Positions 10,284 through 19,321 of a stretch of 64,000 nucleotides of DNA are shown here, piece by piece. The position numbers were made by a program, and so were the translations under genes. The stretch is taken from NCBI RefSeq assembly GCF_020889685.1, contig NZ_JACMYO010000009.1:21637-85636 (forward strand), in the 5' to 3' direction. Each line of letters starts with the position of its first letter. Positions within the stretch are counted from its first letter, which is position 1. The DNA is from Bradyrhizobium oropedii. Its GTDB lineage: Bacteria; Pseudomonadota; Alphaproteobacteria; Rhizobiales; Xanthobacteraceae. Under the pieces are notes generated by a model. It worked only from the letters and a program-made list of their open reading frames with translations. It ran no database searches and was not told the origin of the DNA.

Positions 10284-13169
10284 ATGATAACACACCGTAC
10301 CGCAGCTACATCGTCACCTCTAGCAGCACGCTTGCTCCACCTTGTTGCGCCGATGACGCCTCACGTGAAGGCGTTCGCGTTCTTCATCGCCCTGGTCGGC
10401 CTGGTGATCGCGCCGGCTCACACCGATCCTCTACTCGGCTCCATTGTAATTCTCGCAATCGCTACAGGCGGCGGCGTCGCATTTGTTCTTGATCTGACTG
10501 AACGCAAGCGCACAGAGAAGGCCCTTCAGACAAGCGAAGACGAGCTTCGTCAAATCGTCGAAGCGGTACCGGGCCTCATCTGGTCAATGGACCCCGATGG
10601 CAACGCGACTCACATCAGCCGCCGCATTTTGGACTACAGCGGCATGCGATTTGAGGATTTCACGCACCGTGACTGGGTGGAGACATTCATACATCCGGAC
10701 GACGTTTTGGAAGTAACAGAGCATTTCCGTCACACAATTCAGGCCGGTAAGTCGTACCGGGGAGAGTGGCGCCTACGACAGGCAGACGGCGAGTTTCGTT
10801 GGCACCGTACTCTTTGCGAACCTCTGCGCGATCGAGAAGGATGCATCATTCAATGGTACGGCCTGTCCATCGACATCGATGAAGCCAAGAAGGCCGAAGA
10901 GCAGCTGCGCCGCAGCGAGGCCTGGTTAGCCCAGGCACAGAAGCTGAGTCACGTTGGCAATTGGGTCTACAACGCGACAACGTTGCGCTATTCCTATTGG
11001 TCGGATGAGAGTTACCGGACCTGGGGGTTTGATCCGCTGCAGGGCCTGCCTAGTCGGGACGATATGTGGCAACGCATTCATCCGGACGATCGAAACCACG
11101 TGTGGGAAGCAATTCAGGAGGCCGTGCGTCAGAGAAAAGATTTCGCGGGCGAGTTCAGAATCGTGCTCCCTGACGGAACTGTCAAACACCTTGAGGGAAC
11201 CAGCCATCATACGTATTCCTCGCTCGGCGCGCTCGTTGAAGTTTTTACCACAACAGTCGATGTGACGAACCGTAAGCGTACAGAGCAAGCCGTTCGAGAA
11301 CGTGATGCCAGAATCCGCCGCCTGGTCGAAGCCAATATCATCGGAGTCATGTTGTGGGACTTGGATGGTCAAGTTCTTGAAGCAAATGACGCGTGGCTTC
11401 GAATGGTAGGTTACGATCGGGACGATCTGCTGGCAGGCCGACTAGATTGGAAAGAGCTGACGGTCCCCGAGTGCCGCGAGCGAGACACCCAGAGAGTACA
11501 GAAATATTTCGGAAGTGGACAATTCCCGGCCATCGAAAAGGAATACATTCGCAAGGACGGCACCCGCATTCCGGTGCTGATCGGCGCGGTAAGTTTTCAA
11601 GAGGATGGGAACCAGGGTATTTCATTTGTGCTCGATCTGACCGAGCGCAAGCACGCCGAGGAAGCTCTTCGGGAAAGCGAATACAAGCTTCGTCAGATTG
11701 TCGAAGCAGTGCCAGGCCTCGTCTGGTCAATGAGCCCCGATGGTAAAACCACTCATATCAGTCGGCGCTTTTTGGATTACGCTGGTGTGCCATTTGAGAA
11801 TTTCGGACACCGAGACTGGGCGGAAACGTTCTTACGCCCTGAAGATCTGTCAGAATTCATAGTGACCTTCCGTCACGCAATTCAAACCGGTACCCCCTAT
11901 CAGGCCGCGATCCGTTTGCGGCGAGCGGACGGTGTATTTCGTTGGCACCACGCTCGTTGCGAGCCACTGAGGGATCAAGAAGGGCGTATCGTCCAATGGT
12001 ATGGCTTGGCAGTCGAGGTCGATGAAGCCAAAAAGGCCGAAGAGCAGCTGCGCCGCGGCGAAGCCTGGTTAGCCCAGGCACAGAGGATAAGCCAGACAGG
12101 TACTAGGGTCTTTAACCCTGCAACGTCGCGTTACTCCTATTGGTCGGATGAGAATTACCGGATCTGGGGATTTGATCCGCAGCGCGGCCTGCCAGACCGG
12201 GGCGATATATGGCGGCGCGTTCATCCGGACGATCTAAACAGAGTTTGGGACGCGGTTCAGGAGGCAGTACGCCTGAAGAGAGATCTTACGATCGAGCACA
12301 GAATCCTGCTTCCCAACGGAGCCGTCAAATACCTCGAAGCCAATTATCATATGTTTTCCTCATTCGGGACGCCGGGTGAGGTTTTCATTACAACAGCTGA
12401 CGTGACGCAACGGCGGCGAGCACAAGACGAGCGCGAGAGGCTGCGGCAGCTGGAATCGGATATTGCGCACATAAATCGCGTGGGCATGATGGGAGAATTG
12501 GCCGCTTCGCTGTCCCACGAAATTCTGCATCCGATCGCGACCGCCCGAAACAACGCTCGAGCGGGGATACGGTTTTTGGAAATGGACCCGCCGAATTTGA
12601 ATGAGGTCAGGGAAGCGCTCGATTGCGTCGTCAGGGATGCGGACCGAGCCAAGGACATCGTTGGACGAATTCGTAGTCAGATCAAGAAGGCGCCTCCACG
12701 GAAAGAGCGTTTCGACTTGAATGAAGCGATCAACGAGGTGATCGTCATGGTGCGAAGCGCAACCGCCAAGAATGGAATATCGGTCAGTACGCGCCTCATG
12801 GATGGACCGGCTGCCGTTCAGGGCGACCGTGTCCAGTTGCAGCAAGTCCTAATGAACCTGATGCTGAATGCCGTCGAAGCGATGGGCGCGGTCGAGGACG
12901 GACCGCGCGAACTGTCGATCCGATCCGAAAAAGGCGAGAGCGGCGGCACCCTCATCGCGGTGCATGATTCAGGGCCCGGCATTGATCCGGTAAATCGCGA
13001 TCGAGTTTTCGAGCCCTTTTTCACGACGAAGACCAGCGGAGTCGGGATGGGACTGTCGATCTGTCAGAGCATCATCAACGGACATGGCGGGCGGTTGTGG
13101 ATCAGTGCCAATGAACCTCGGGGGGCCGTATTTCAGTTCACTCTGCCCGCAACCCAAGAGGATTTATGA
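10284..13169 (+). CDS. Membrane multi-PAS sensor histidine kinase with internal duplication
   Basis: This is a 961-aa sensor kinase. Two hydrophobic segments near residues 28-70 anchor the N-terminus. About five PAS domains follow, then a dimerisation/phosphoacceptor helix with SLSHEILHPIA near residue 744, an N-box (LMNLMLNAVEAM near 855) and G-boxes (DSGPGI, GVGMGLSI). A PAS-PAS block encoded at about 10480-11290 is repeated at 11623-12433, offset by 1143 bases, with one PAS between the copies. ATG 10284 has GGAG six bases upstream; an upstream in-frame GTG at 10272 is less likely. Its stop overlaps the tail of a convergent single-domain response regulator by six bases, and a FixJ-type regulator lies downstream, so one of these is a likely phosphotransfer partner. 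The signal is unknown. Confidence 0.9.
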   Translation: MITHRTAATSSPLAARLLHLVAPMTPHVKAFAFFIALVGLVIAPAHTDPLLGSIVILAIATGGGVAFVLDLTERKRTEKALQTSEDELRQIVEAVPGLIWSMDPDGNATHISRRILDYSGMRFEDFTHRDWVETFIHPDDVLEVTEHFRHTIQAGKSYRGEWRLRQADGEFRWHRTLCEPLRDREGCIIQWYGLSIDIDEAKKAEEQLRRSEAWLAQAQKLSHVGNWVYNATTLRYSYWSDESYRTWGFDPLQGLPSRDDMWQRIHPDDRNHVWEAIQEAVRQRKDFAGEFRIVLPDGTVKHLEGTSHHTYSSLGALVEVFTTTVDVTNRKRTEQAVRERDARIRRLVEANIIGVMLWDLDGQVLEANDAWLRMVGYDRDDLLAGRLDWKELTVPECRERDTQRVQKYFGSGQFPAIEKEYIRKDGTRIPVLIGAVSFQEDGNQGISFVLDLTERKHAEEALRESEYKLRQIVEAVPGLVWSMSPDGKTTHISRRFLDYAGVPFENFGHRDWAETFLRPEDLSEFIVTFRHAIQTGTPYQAAIRLRRADGVFRWHHARCEPLRDQEGRIVQWYGLAVEVDEAKKAEEQLRRGEAWLAQAQRISQTGTRVFNPATSRYSYWSDENYRIWGFDPQRGLPDRGDIWRRVHPDDLNRVWDAVQEAVRLKRDLTIEHRILLPNGAVKYLEANYHMFSSFGTPGEVFITTADVTQRRRAQDERERLRQLESDIAHINRVGMMGELAASLSHEILHPIATARNNARAGIRFLEMDPPNLNEVREALDCVVRDADRAKDIVGRIRSQIKKAPPRKERFDLNEAINEVIVMVRSATAKNGISVSTRLMDGPAAVQGDRVQLQQVLMNLMLNAVEAMGAVEDGPRELSIRSEKGESGGTLIAVHDSGPGIDPVNRDRVFEPFFTTKTSGVGMGLSICQSIINGHGGRLWISANEPRGAVFQFTLPATQEDL

Positions 13170-13556
13170 ACGATCCTCAATCGGCGTACCCGACTGCAGA
13201 GCCGAACGCAGACATCGCTCGAGATGCTCGTCATCCACCGGCTTGCTGAGGTAGCAAACAACGCCGTCCTTCAGAGCCCGGTCCCTGACGACTTCGTCCG
13301 GGTATGCAGTAATGAGGATCGTCGGGATCGCGTGGCCAGCATCGACCAAATGCCTGTGCAGTTCGACTCCTGTCATTACTGGCATGTGAACGTCGGCGAC
13401 CAGGCAATCGGTTTCAGGTAGCAGACGCGATGCCAGGAAGTCGGCTGCCGACGGAAACGCTTCGACTGTGTAGCCGAGCAACGTTACGAGCTTTCGCAGC
13501 GACTCGCGAAAAGCCTCATTGTCGTCGACAATGGATATACGTGCCTGGTGCAACAT
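13164..13556 (-). CDS. Single-domain response regulator (CheY-like receiver)
   Basis: This 130-aa protein is a stand-alone receiver domain with no output domain. The acidic pocket (IVDDNE) is near residue 10, the phospho-acceptor aspartate is in CLVADVHMPVMTG near residue 52, the conserved threonine is in ILITAYPDE, and the lysine is in LSKPVDDEHL. The ATG at 13556 has GGAAC upstream and yields the usual receiver N-terminus; an open extension to 13586 adds ten residues. It converges on the histidine kinase gene and overlaps its end by six bases. Such receivers may act in phosphorelays or as phosphate sinks. Pairing with the adjacent kinase is inference from position. Confidence 0.88.
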   Translation of the reverse strand: MLHQARISIVDDNEAFRESLRKLVTLLGYTVEAFPSAADFLASRLLPETDCLVADVHMPVMTGVELHRHLVDAGHAIPTILITAYPDEVVRDRALKDGVVCYLSKPVDDEHLERCLRSALQSGTPIEDRS

Positions 13557-13668
13557 TGCGGGTTCCAGAAGCTCCCTCGCGTCCACCCATACCGGCGCCG
13601 CAATACCTCGTGCCCATATGCAACTTTCTATTGTCAGGCACAGCGCAACAAAAGCAAGGCCGGCGCTC

Positions 13669-13704
13669 CTAAGCGATGGCTTAGCCCTCCGGCTATCCGC
13701 TTAG
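13669..13704. promoter_or_regulatory. CTAAGC-N4-GCTTAG operator candidate upstream of the FixJ-like gene
   Basis: CTAAGCGATGGCTTAG lies at 13669-13684, with a further GCTTAG half-site at 13699-13704, 20 bases from the previous half-site. A perfect version of the same palindrome occurs at 14582-14597 upstream of the next regulator. It is about 110 bases upstream of the FixJ-like start, a position suited to an activator or autoregulator. The motif is seen; the binding protein is inferred. Confidence 0.5.
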
Positions 13705-13791
13705 GCAACGGATATTGTTCAGCTCGACGGATTGGGGATAGAATGAAGCGATCCTGGGGAGGAGCTTTCTGTTTAGCGCAGGATATCGGGA

Positions 13792-14427
13792 ATGGGTGAC
13801 GCAAATCCCAGTGTTTTGGTCATCGATGACGATCCTGAGTTTCGCGACTCAGTCGCGCGTCTCTTGCGAACCGTCGGCCTACCGACGCGGCAATTTTCGT
13901 CTGTTCCCGATTTTCTCAACGCCGATCCGCCGGAGGGGCCGACCTGCCTGGTGCTCGACGTCAGAATGCCCGGGCGAAGCGGACTTGAACTTCAGCGCGA
14001 CCTTGCCGCGGCAAACAGGCAAGTCCCAATCATCTTCATTACAGCGCACGCCGACGTGCCGATGACCGTGCAAGCGATGAAAGGTGGTGCCATAGAGTTC
14101 CTTACCAAGCCGTTCCGGGATCAGGATCTCCTCGACGCCGTCGGGGCCGGCCTCGCCCGCGACCGTGCCCGTCGGGAGGGTGATAGCGCCTTGGCCGCGC
14201 TCAGAGATCGTTTCGACACACTCAGCTCCCGCGAGCGTGAGGTTATGCTCCATGTCGTCGCAGGCCGCCTCAACAAGCAGATTGCCAACGATATCGGCAT
14301 CGCCGAATCTACGGTGAAAGTGCATCGCACCCACCTAATGCGAAAAATGAAGGCACGTTCACTTCCCGAGCTCAGCCGGATGGCGGACACCCTCAGTCCG
14401 AGACTACGGCAGCCGCACAACTCCTGA
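13792..14427 (+). CDS. FixJ/NarL-type two-component response regulator
   Basis: This 211-aa transcription factor has a receiver domain (residues about 5-120) and a LuxR/FixJ helix-turn-helix (about 145-205). The receiver has VIDDDPEFRD, phospho-acceptor aspartate in CLVLDVRMPGRSG near residue 56, threonine in FITAHADVP and lysine in FLTKPFRDQDLL, a pattern typical of FixJ, NodW and TodT-like regulators. The HTH carries LSSREREVM and IAESTVKVHRTHLMRKM. ATG 13792 follows a weak GGGAATG site. It sits downstream of the multi-PAS kinase gene and upstream of an efflux operon. The shared CTAAGC palindromes in front of it and in front of the next gene make it the first candidate to bind them. Confidence 0.9.
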   Translation: MGDANPSVLVIDDDPEFRDSVARLLRTVGLPTRQFSSVPDFLNADPPEGPTCLVLDVRMPGRSGLELQRDLAAANRQVPIIFITAHADVPMTVQAMKGGAIEFLTKPFRDQDLLDAVGAGLARDRARREGDSALAALRDRFDTLSSREREVMLHVVAGRLNKQIANDIGIAESTVKVHRTHLMRKMKARSLPELSRMADTLSPRLRQPHNS

Positions 14428-14581
14428 GCCGGCCTAAGAGCATCCTGGCTCGGGCGTTTCGCGCGCCGCACTCCCCAGTGCACAACCTATAATCTGTGGC
14501 GGTTGCTTTGCCGCTGATCGGCGCCTTGTGCGGGCAACGTATCCCAAAGCACGAACTTCGAGATCACGCGCCCCATTGTCC

Positions 14582-14597
14582 CTAAGCGATCGCTTAG
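14582..14597. promoter_or_regulatory. Perfect 16-bp palindrome CTAAGCGATCGCTTAG
   Basis: This sequence equals its own reverse complement and shares both half-sites with the element at 13669. It lies 114 bases upstream of the winged-helix gene that heads the efflux genes. Two copies near two successive regulatory genes, and none noticed elsewhere in the window, suggest a dedicated operator. Confidence 0.5.
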
Positions 14598-14710
14598 CAT
14601 TGCCAACCAGAAGCGAAGCTCAGACTCCCACCGCACAATCGACCGAGGTCTGCCAAACTGCCATAACTTGGCCCACGGAAGTTGTCGTCCACCACGCACG
14701 CGAGGTCAGA

Positions 14711-15178
14711 ATGCACGCTTCTGGATCGACCGCAGATCTCGGACGTTTTGCGCCTAGTTCCGAGCCAGGACATGATGTCAGACGCGCGGATCAGAGTCCG
14801 CACAGGGCCAGGCCATTCGTCGAGACCAGAACCGAGAGAGCCGGCGTCGCGCCAACTGAACTGTCATTTGGACGGTTTCGTCTGCTTCCCGGACAATTCC
14901 TTCTGCTGGAAGGCGAGAAGCCTGTCCCGGTCGGAAGTCGCGCCCTCGAACTTCTTATCGTTTTGCTCAAACACAGCGGTGAGATCGTCAGCAAGCAAGA
15001 GCTGATGGTTCGCGTTTGGCCAAACATCTATGTCGAGCCAAATAATCTCACGGTCCATATGTCTGCGCTCCGCCGTGTGCTGCGCGACGGACAAGAAGGA
15101 AATCGCTTCATCGTCAACATCCGCGGACGTGGCTACTGCTTCGTCGCCTCCGTCAGCGTGTTGGGACACGAAAACTGA
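14711..15178 (+). CDS. OmpR-type winged-helix DNA-binding protein without receiver
   Basis: This 155-aa protein has a winged-helix domain at residues about 55-150, beginning FGRFRLLPGQFLLLEGE and ending GRGYCFVASV. It strongly resembles the N-terminal domain of the large regulator at 6728. No receiver or ATPase domain is present; the first 50 residues look disordered. ATG 14711 has GAGGTC just upstream. The frame is open back to 14528, but that stretch lacks family similarity. It ends 42 bases before the FUSC gene start, so it is probably cotranscribed with the efflux genes and may regulate them. Confidence 0.75.
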   Translation: MHASGSTADLGRFAPSSEPGHDVRRADQSPHRARPFVETRTERAGVAPTELSFGRFRLLPGQFLLLEGEKPVPVGSRALELLIVLLKHSGEIVSKQELMVRVWPNIYVEPNNLTVHMSALRRVLRDGQEGNRFIVNIRGRGYCFVASVSVLGHEN

Positions 15179-15220
15179 GTGCGGGCCCCGACGCGTCCGC
15201 AAAATTCGTTGAGGGTCATC

Positions 15221-17076
15221 GTGGTGGCGACAATAGCCCAGCAGCCGGTTCATGTAGTAGGGATTCCAGCTGGCTCCTGGACTTTCGCCGTCCGCGTTTG
15301 GCTGGCCACAATCCTGGCGTTGTACGTAAGCTTTTGGCTGCAGCTCGAGGCGCCGTCCACGGCGGCAGTGACCGTTGCAATTCTTGCGGAGCCGACCCGC
15401 GGTCAGGCGCTGGACAAGGCGGTGGTTCGATTGATCGCTACCGTTGTCGGGGTGACAGCCTCAATCGCAATAACGGGGCTCTTTTCACAGACGAGAGATC
15501 TGATGCTGGCGGCGTCGGCCGTGTGGCTTGGTCTTTGCGTCTTTGCGAGCAAGCTCTTGGACGGCTATCGGGCCTATGCAGCCGTGCTATCCGGCTACAC
15601 TGTTGGAGTCATCGCGATACAGCAAATCGATAAGCCCCAAAACGTATTTGACGCCGGCGTGGAGCGCGGCGCGGCGATCGTGATCGGCATCATATCGATA
15701 GCGGTCATAAATGCGTTGATGTCTGCTCCCGACCGCTATCCACGCCTCGTCGCGCAGCTTGCAGAAATTCATCGTCGCGTGCGTGAGTACGCGAGCGCTA
15801 ACCTCCATGGCGAGAGAAATACGACGACCTTCCTTGCCTTGCTGCAGGAAATCGTGGCACTCCGTCCTGAAATTGGAAGCGTCGCTCTCGAGTCGAGCAG
15901 CGGCCCTGCCCGGAGCGCCGCCGCCCGGAGCGCCGCTGTCGACCTGATCGCTGAATTGCAAGCGGCGCGGACCTTGAACATTGCACCTGTTTCGTTCGGT
16001 TTCGGTGTCCGCGACCAAACAAGCACCGCGATCGATCGAGCCCCGGCATGGCAAACCAAAGAATTTCTGCGGCGGGACGAAAACGTCCGCCAGGATCTGG
16101 TAGCCTTGGGGTCAATCAGCTGGCCGTCACGATCGTGCGCGCCCCGCTATACCGCTCCTATCGAATTGCCGTCGAAAATGGTTTGCGTGCCGCTCTATGG
16201 TTTGCGATCGCGTCGACGTTTTTTGTCTGGGCCGGCTGGTCTGCGGCAAGCGTTTCACTTTATCTCGTTGCGGCGCTCGCCGGATTGGGAGCCACGACGC
16301 CGAATCCGCGCGGCTTCACGGCAGTTGCCCTCATTGGCGCGCCGATCGCGGCCGCCTTAGCCGGTATACTCGAGTTCATCGTGCTCGATGGCGCTGACGC
16401 TTTTCCTGCGCTGGCATTTGCCCTAGCTCCGTTTACGGTCGGCGCAGCCCTTCTGACCACGTCGCATAATCCTTTGTGGTCGGGAATCGGCCGCGTCAAT
16501 CTCATTGCCATCCCAACTATCCTGGGCCCGAACAACCCCCAGACCTACAACCCTCAGACCTTCCTTTTCACGTCTCTATTCGTCGTCGCGGCCGCAGCAG
16601 TCTTGCTGGCCGCACAAATGCTCATTCCACCCGTTTCCGGTGACAAAATCAGGAAGCATTTGCTCGCGGAGGCTCGCGGCGAATTGAGAGAGCCAAACCA
16701 AGAGAACAGCGACACTTTGGTCGAGGCGACGTTCCGCGACGCGTCACGCATCGGACAATTCCTTTCCGCCGGAGGAGCGCGGGACAGTCATGGGCTCGCG
16801 GAGCTGCTCTCATCCTTCGATCGATCGGCAATGGTTCGACTTTGCAATGAGAAGCTGATGCAGCTCGCGGATGGTCCCTTCGCTCCACTGGTCCACCAAG
16901 CACGCGCCGCGATGGCCACGAGAGACGCAGCCACGCTCCGCGCCATTACTCGTGCGCTGTGCGAGAATGCTTCATGCAAGGATTCGATCGATGCAGATGT
17001 TGTCGCCTGTCTCGTCCTGACGGGCGACACCATCGACCAGTGGAGTGGCACTCATTTCTCCCGAAAGGCAATCTGA
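15221..17076 (+). pseudogene. FUSC/AaeB-like aromatic-acid efflux protein, frameshifted by one base
   Basis: The protein should be a membrane efflux subunit of the AaeB/FUSC type: an N-terminal bundle of about five to six membrane segments, a cytoplasmic linker, a second membrane bundle and a cytoplasmic tail. The first half is read from GTG 15221 (GAGGG upstream) and would run out of frame to a stop at 16360. The second half is open from about 16048 to 17076 in the -1 frame. The two join at the GGGG run at 16108-16111: adding one G restores a continuous reading (DLVALGVNQLAV) of about 619 residues. Either a real recent mutation or a homopolymer sequencing error explains this. The stop overlaps the following DUF1656 gene (TGATG), so the operon is otherwise intact. 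The product would pair with the HlyD-type protein downstream. Confidence 0.8.
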
Positions 17077-17279
17077 TGGCACATACCTTTCCAGAGCTGA
17101 TCATCGGAGGCGTTCTTGTTGCGCCATTTGTAACCTACCTGGCTACAGCTCTTGTTGTCATCGTCGTCCTTCGACCGGTTCTGCATGTCGTGGGTTTCGC
17201 CAAAATGTTCAGCAACGTCCAGCTTGCAGAGATGAGTCTGTATGTGACGATTCTGGGCCTGTTGATGCTGCTGTTCTAG
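17076..17279 (+). CDS. Small DUF1656 (AaeX-like) membrane protein
   Basis: This 67-aa protein has two hydrophobic helices (about residues 10-35 and 48-66) and the FPELIIGGVLVAPF start typical of the DUF1656 family found in aromatic acid efflux operons. The ATG overlaps the TGA of the FUSC frame (TGATG), and the HlyD-type gene starts 11 bases after its stop, so translation of the three is coupled. Its role in the AaeAB-type pump is not established. Confidence 0.88.
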   Translation: MAHTFPELIIGGVLVAPFVTYLATALVVIVVLRPVLHVVGFAKMFSNVQLAEMSLYVTILGLLMLLF

Positions 17280-17290
17280 AGGAGAACACC

Positions 17291-18463
17291 ATGGGCGCGA
17301 TTGTTCGCGATGAAGCTGTTCAGGGAGACGAGACGCAGGCAGCTGCCGCGCCCTCTTTGCCGATTGCGGGCAAGGCATCGAATTCTCAGATCAAAGATTT
17401 AGACGACGTCGCGCGAGAGGTATCGGAGGCCGCGTCGAAGACCGCACCATCCCCGGGCAAGTCCGCGTTGAGGCGCCGAAGCGATATCGCCCAAAGCCTC
17501 CGGTTCCTGGCACGCAAGTTGGCCACAATCGGCATCGCGGTTGCTGCAGTGCTGGTCGCCGTCATGAGCTGGAACCTGTATAATGCCGCGCCGTGGACGC
17601 GCGATGCGAGCGTGCGAGTTCAAGTTGCGAACGTTGCGCCGCAGATTTCCGGGCAGATCAGGGAGCTACGAGTCGTCGACAATCAATTCGTTCATAAGGG
17701 TGATATCTTGTATGTCATCGATCCGTTCGACTTTGAGGTCGCGCTACGTTCAAACAAGGCGACCCTATTGCAAAAGGTGGCGGATCATGAAGTCAAGAAA
17801 TTGCAGGCCGAACGGCGACGCGAGCTGACCGACTTGGCGGAGAGCGTCGAGGACAGGCAGATCTATGAGGGAGCCGCTATTCAGGCAAAGGCCGTCGCCG
17901 ACGCAGGCCAAGAGCAAGTTAGGCAGGCGGAGATCAACCTGCAACGCACGGAGGTGCGCAGTCCGGTGAACGGATTCGTCACCAATCTCCTGCTCCGAGT
18001 GGGAAATTACGCGCAACAGGGGACCAGCAACATTTCTGTCATCGACACAGACAGCTATTGGATAGACGGATACTTCGAGGAAACAAAGCTGGCCCGACTT
18101 TGCGTGGGGGATCGTGCCGAAGCAAAGCTGATGGGATATTCCTCACCTATCGTAGGCCACATTTCAACGGTGACGCGCGGCGTCAGCGTTTCCAATGCGG
18201 CGGTGGCTACACAGGGCTTGCCCAACGTCGATCCGGTTTACACCTGGGTGCGTTTGGCACAGCGAGTGCCAGTTCGCATTGCGATCGACAAGGTGCCTCC
18301 TGGAGTGCCGCTGGTGTCCGGCTTGACCGCGACTGTCACGATCAGAAACGGCAACGAGGGCGGCACTCTGTTTCAGAAGGCGCGCACCGACCTTGAGGAT
18401 AGCTTTCTTGCATTGTTCGGTGGAGATTCCGCGCGATCAGGCTGCATTCCCAATCCATCGTGA
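17291..18463 (+). CDS. HlyD/EmrA-type membrane fusion protein (AaeA-like)
   Basis: This 390-aa periplasmic adaptor is anchored by one N-terminal membrane helix at about residues 75-95. The biotinyl-lipoyl-like domain is split around a helical hairpin: the first half has VAPQISGQIRELRVVDNQ and the second half has RTEVRSPVNGFVTN. The coiled hairpin lies between about 150 and 220, and a beta-barrel with YWIDGYFEET follows. ATG 17291 has GGAGAACACC upstream. It completes the FUSC-DUF1656-HlyD efflux set; an outer-membrane channel gene is not present here and would be supplied elsewhere. An unusually long, charged N-terminal extension of about 70 residues precedes the membrane helix. Confidence 0.9.
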   Translation: MGAIVRDEAVQGDETQAAAAPSLPIAGKASNSQIKDLDDVAREVSEAASKTAPSPGKSALRRRSDIAQSLRFLARKLATIGIAVAAVLVAVMSWNLYNAAPWTRDASVRVQVANVAPQISGQIRELRVVDNQFVHKGDILYVIDPFDFEVALRSNKATLLQKVADHEVKKLQAERRRELTDLAESVEDRQIYEGAAIQAKAVADAGQEQVRQAEINLQRTEVRSPVNGFVTNLLLRVGNYAQQGTSNISVIDTDSYWIDGYFEETKLARLCVGDRAEAKLMGYSSPIVGHISTVTRGVSVSNAAVATQGLPNVDPVYTWVRLAQRVPVRIAIDKVPPGVPLVSGLTATVTIRNGNEGGTLFQKARTDLEDSFLALFGGDSARSGCIPNPS

Positions 18464-18544
18464 GTCCGTATGCAGGGTGGAGCAATCATTCCGCGCCATC
18501 AAATTTAGGCTTTGTGCCAATCCGCATGTCAAAGGAGAGACACT

Positions 18545-19321
18545 ATGATCGACCGACGCATGTTCTCGACCGCCCTCCTCGCGGGTGCGGCTGCCTCGAT
18601 GATCTCTACCCGTGGCATAGCCGCAAACTTCACTCCGCCGAAGGCGCGCAACGTCGTGCTGGTGCATGGGCTGTTCGCCGACGGCTCCTGTTGGACCGAG
18701 GTGATTGCGCGGCTGCAGTCCGCAGGGCTGAATGCAACGTCCGTGCAGAACCCGCTGACGACGCTGTCCGAAGCGGTTGCCTCCGCCGAGCGCGTGCTTG
18801 CGCGACAGAACGGGCCGACAGTCCTGGTCGGCCATTCCTTTTCCGGAATGATCGTCACTGAGGCCGGGATGCATCCGAACGTCTCGGCGCTGGTCTATGT
18901 GGCGGCGCGCGCCCCGGATGCCGGCGAGGACTACACTGCCCTTGCCAAGGCCTATCCGACACCACCGGCGACGGCCGGTATCCTGTTCGACGGCGATGAA
19001 GGACGCCTTTCCGAAGAAGTCTTCCTGCGCGATTTTGCAGGCGACCTGCCGGAAGCGAAGGCGAAGGTGCTCTATGCCGTACAGGAGCCGTTCCACAAGG
19101 CGCTGCTCACCGGCAAGACCATGAACGCAGCCTGGCGGTCGAAGCCAAGCTACTACGCCGTCTCGACGGAGGACCGCACCATCAATCCGGACCTCGAACG
19201 GTTTATGGCCAAACGGATGGGCGCCAAGACGATTGAGGTGAAGGCAAGCCACCTTTCGCTGATTTCGCACCCAGAGGAAATCGCGCGGCTGATCCTCGAA
19301 GCTACGGGACAGCAAGCCTAG
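18545..19321 (+). CDS. Exported alpha/beta hydrolase
   Basis: This 258-aa protein has an N-terminal signal of the twin-arginine or Sec type (DRRMFSTALLAGAAASM), followed by an alpha/beta hydrolase fold. The oxyanion motif VLVHGLFADGSCW is near residue 38, the nucleophile serine lies in VGHSFSGM near residue 98, and the likely catalytic histidine is in KASHLSLISHPEE near the C-terminus. It resembles EstA/salicylate-esterase-like hydrolases of unknown substrate. ATG 18545 is preceded by AAGGAGAGA. It follows the efflux operon by 81 bases and may share its transcript. It is the last clearly host gene before the integrative element. Confidence 0.88.
   Translation: MIDRRMFSTALLAGAAASMISTRGIAANFTPPKARNVVLVHGLFADGSCWTEVIARLQSAGLNATSVQNPLTTLSEAVASAERVLARQNGPTVLVGHSFSGMIVTEAGMHPNVSALVYVAARAPDAGEDYTALAKAYPTPPATAGILFDGDEGRLSEEVFLRDFAGDLPEAKAKVLYAVQEPFHKALLTGKTMNAAWRSKPSYYAVSTEDRTINPDLERFMAKRMGAKTIEVKASHLSLISHPEEIARLILEATGQQA

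Noticed and set aside
16105..16115. Programmed -1 frameshifting in the FUSC gene
   Set aside because: The site lacks a classical X-XXY-YYZ slippery heptamer and no stimulatory stem was noticed; FUSC proteins are not known to use recoding. A one-base loss in a G run explains it better.
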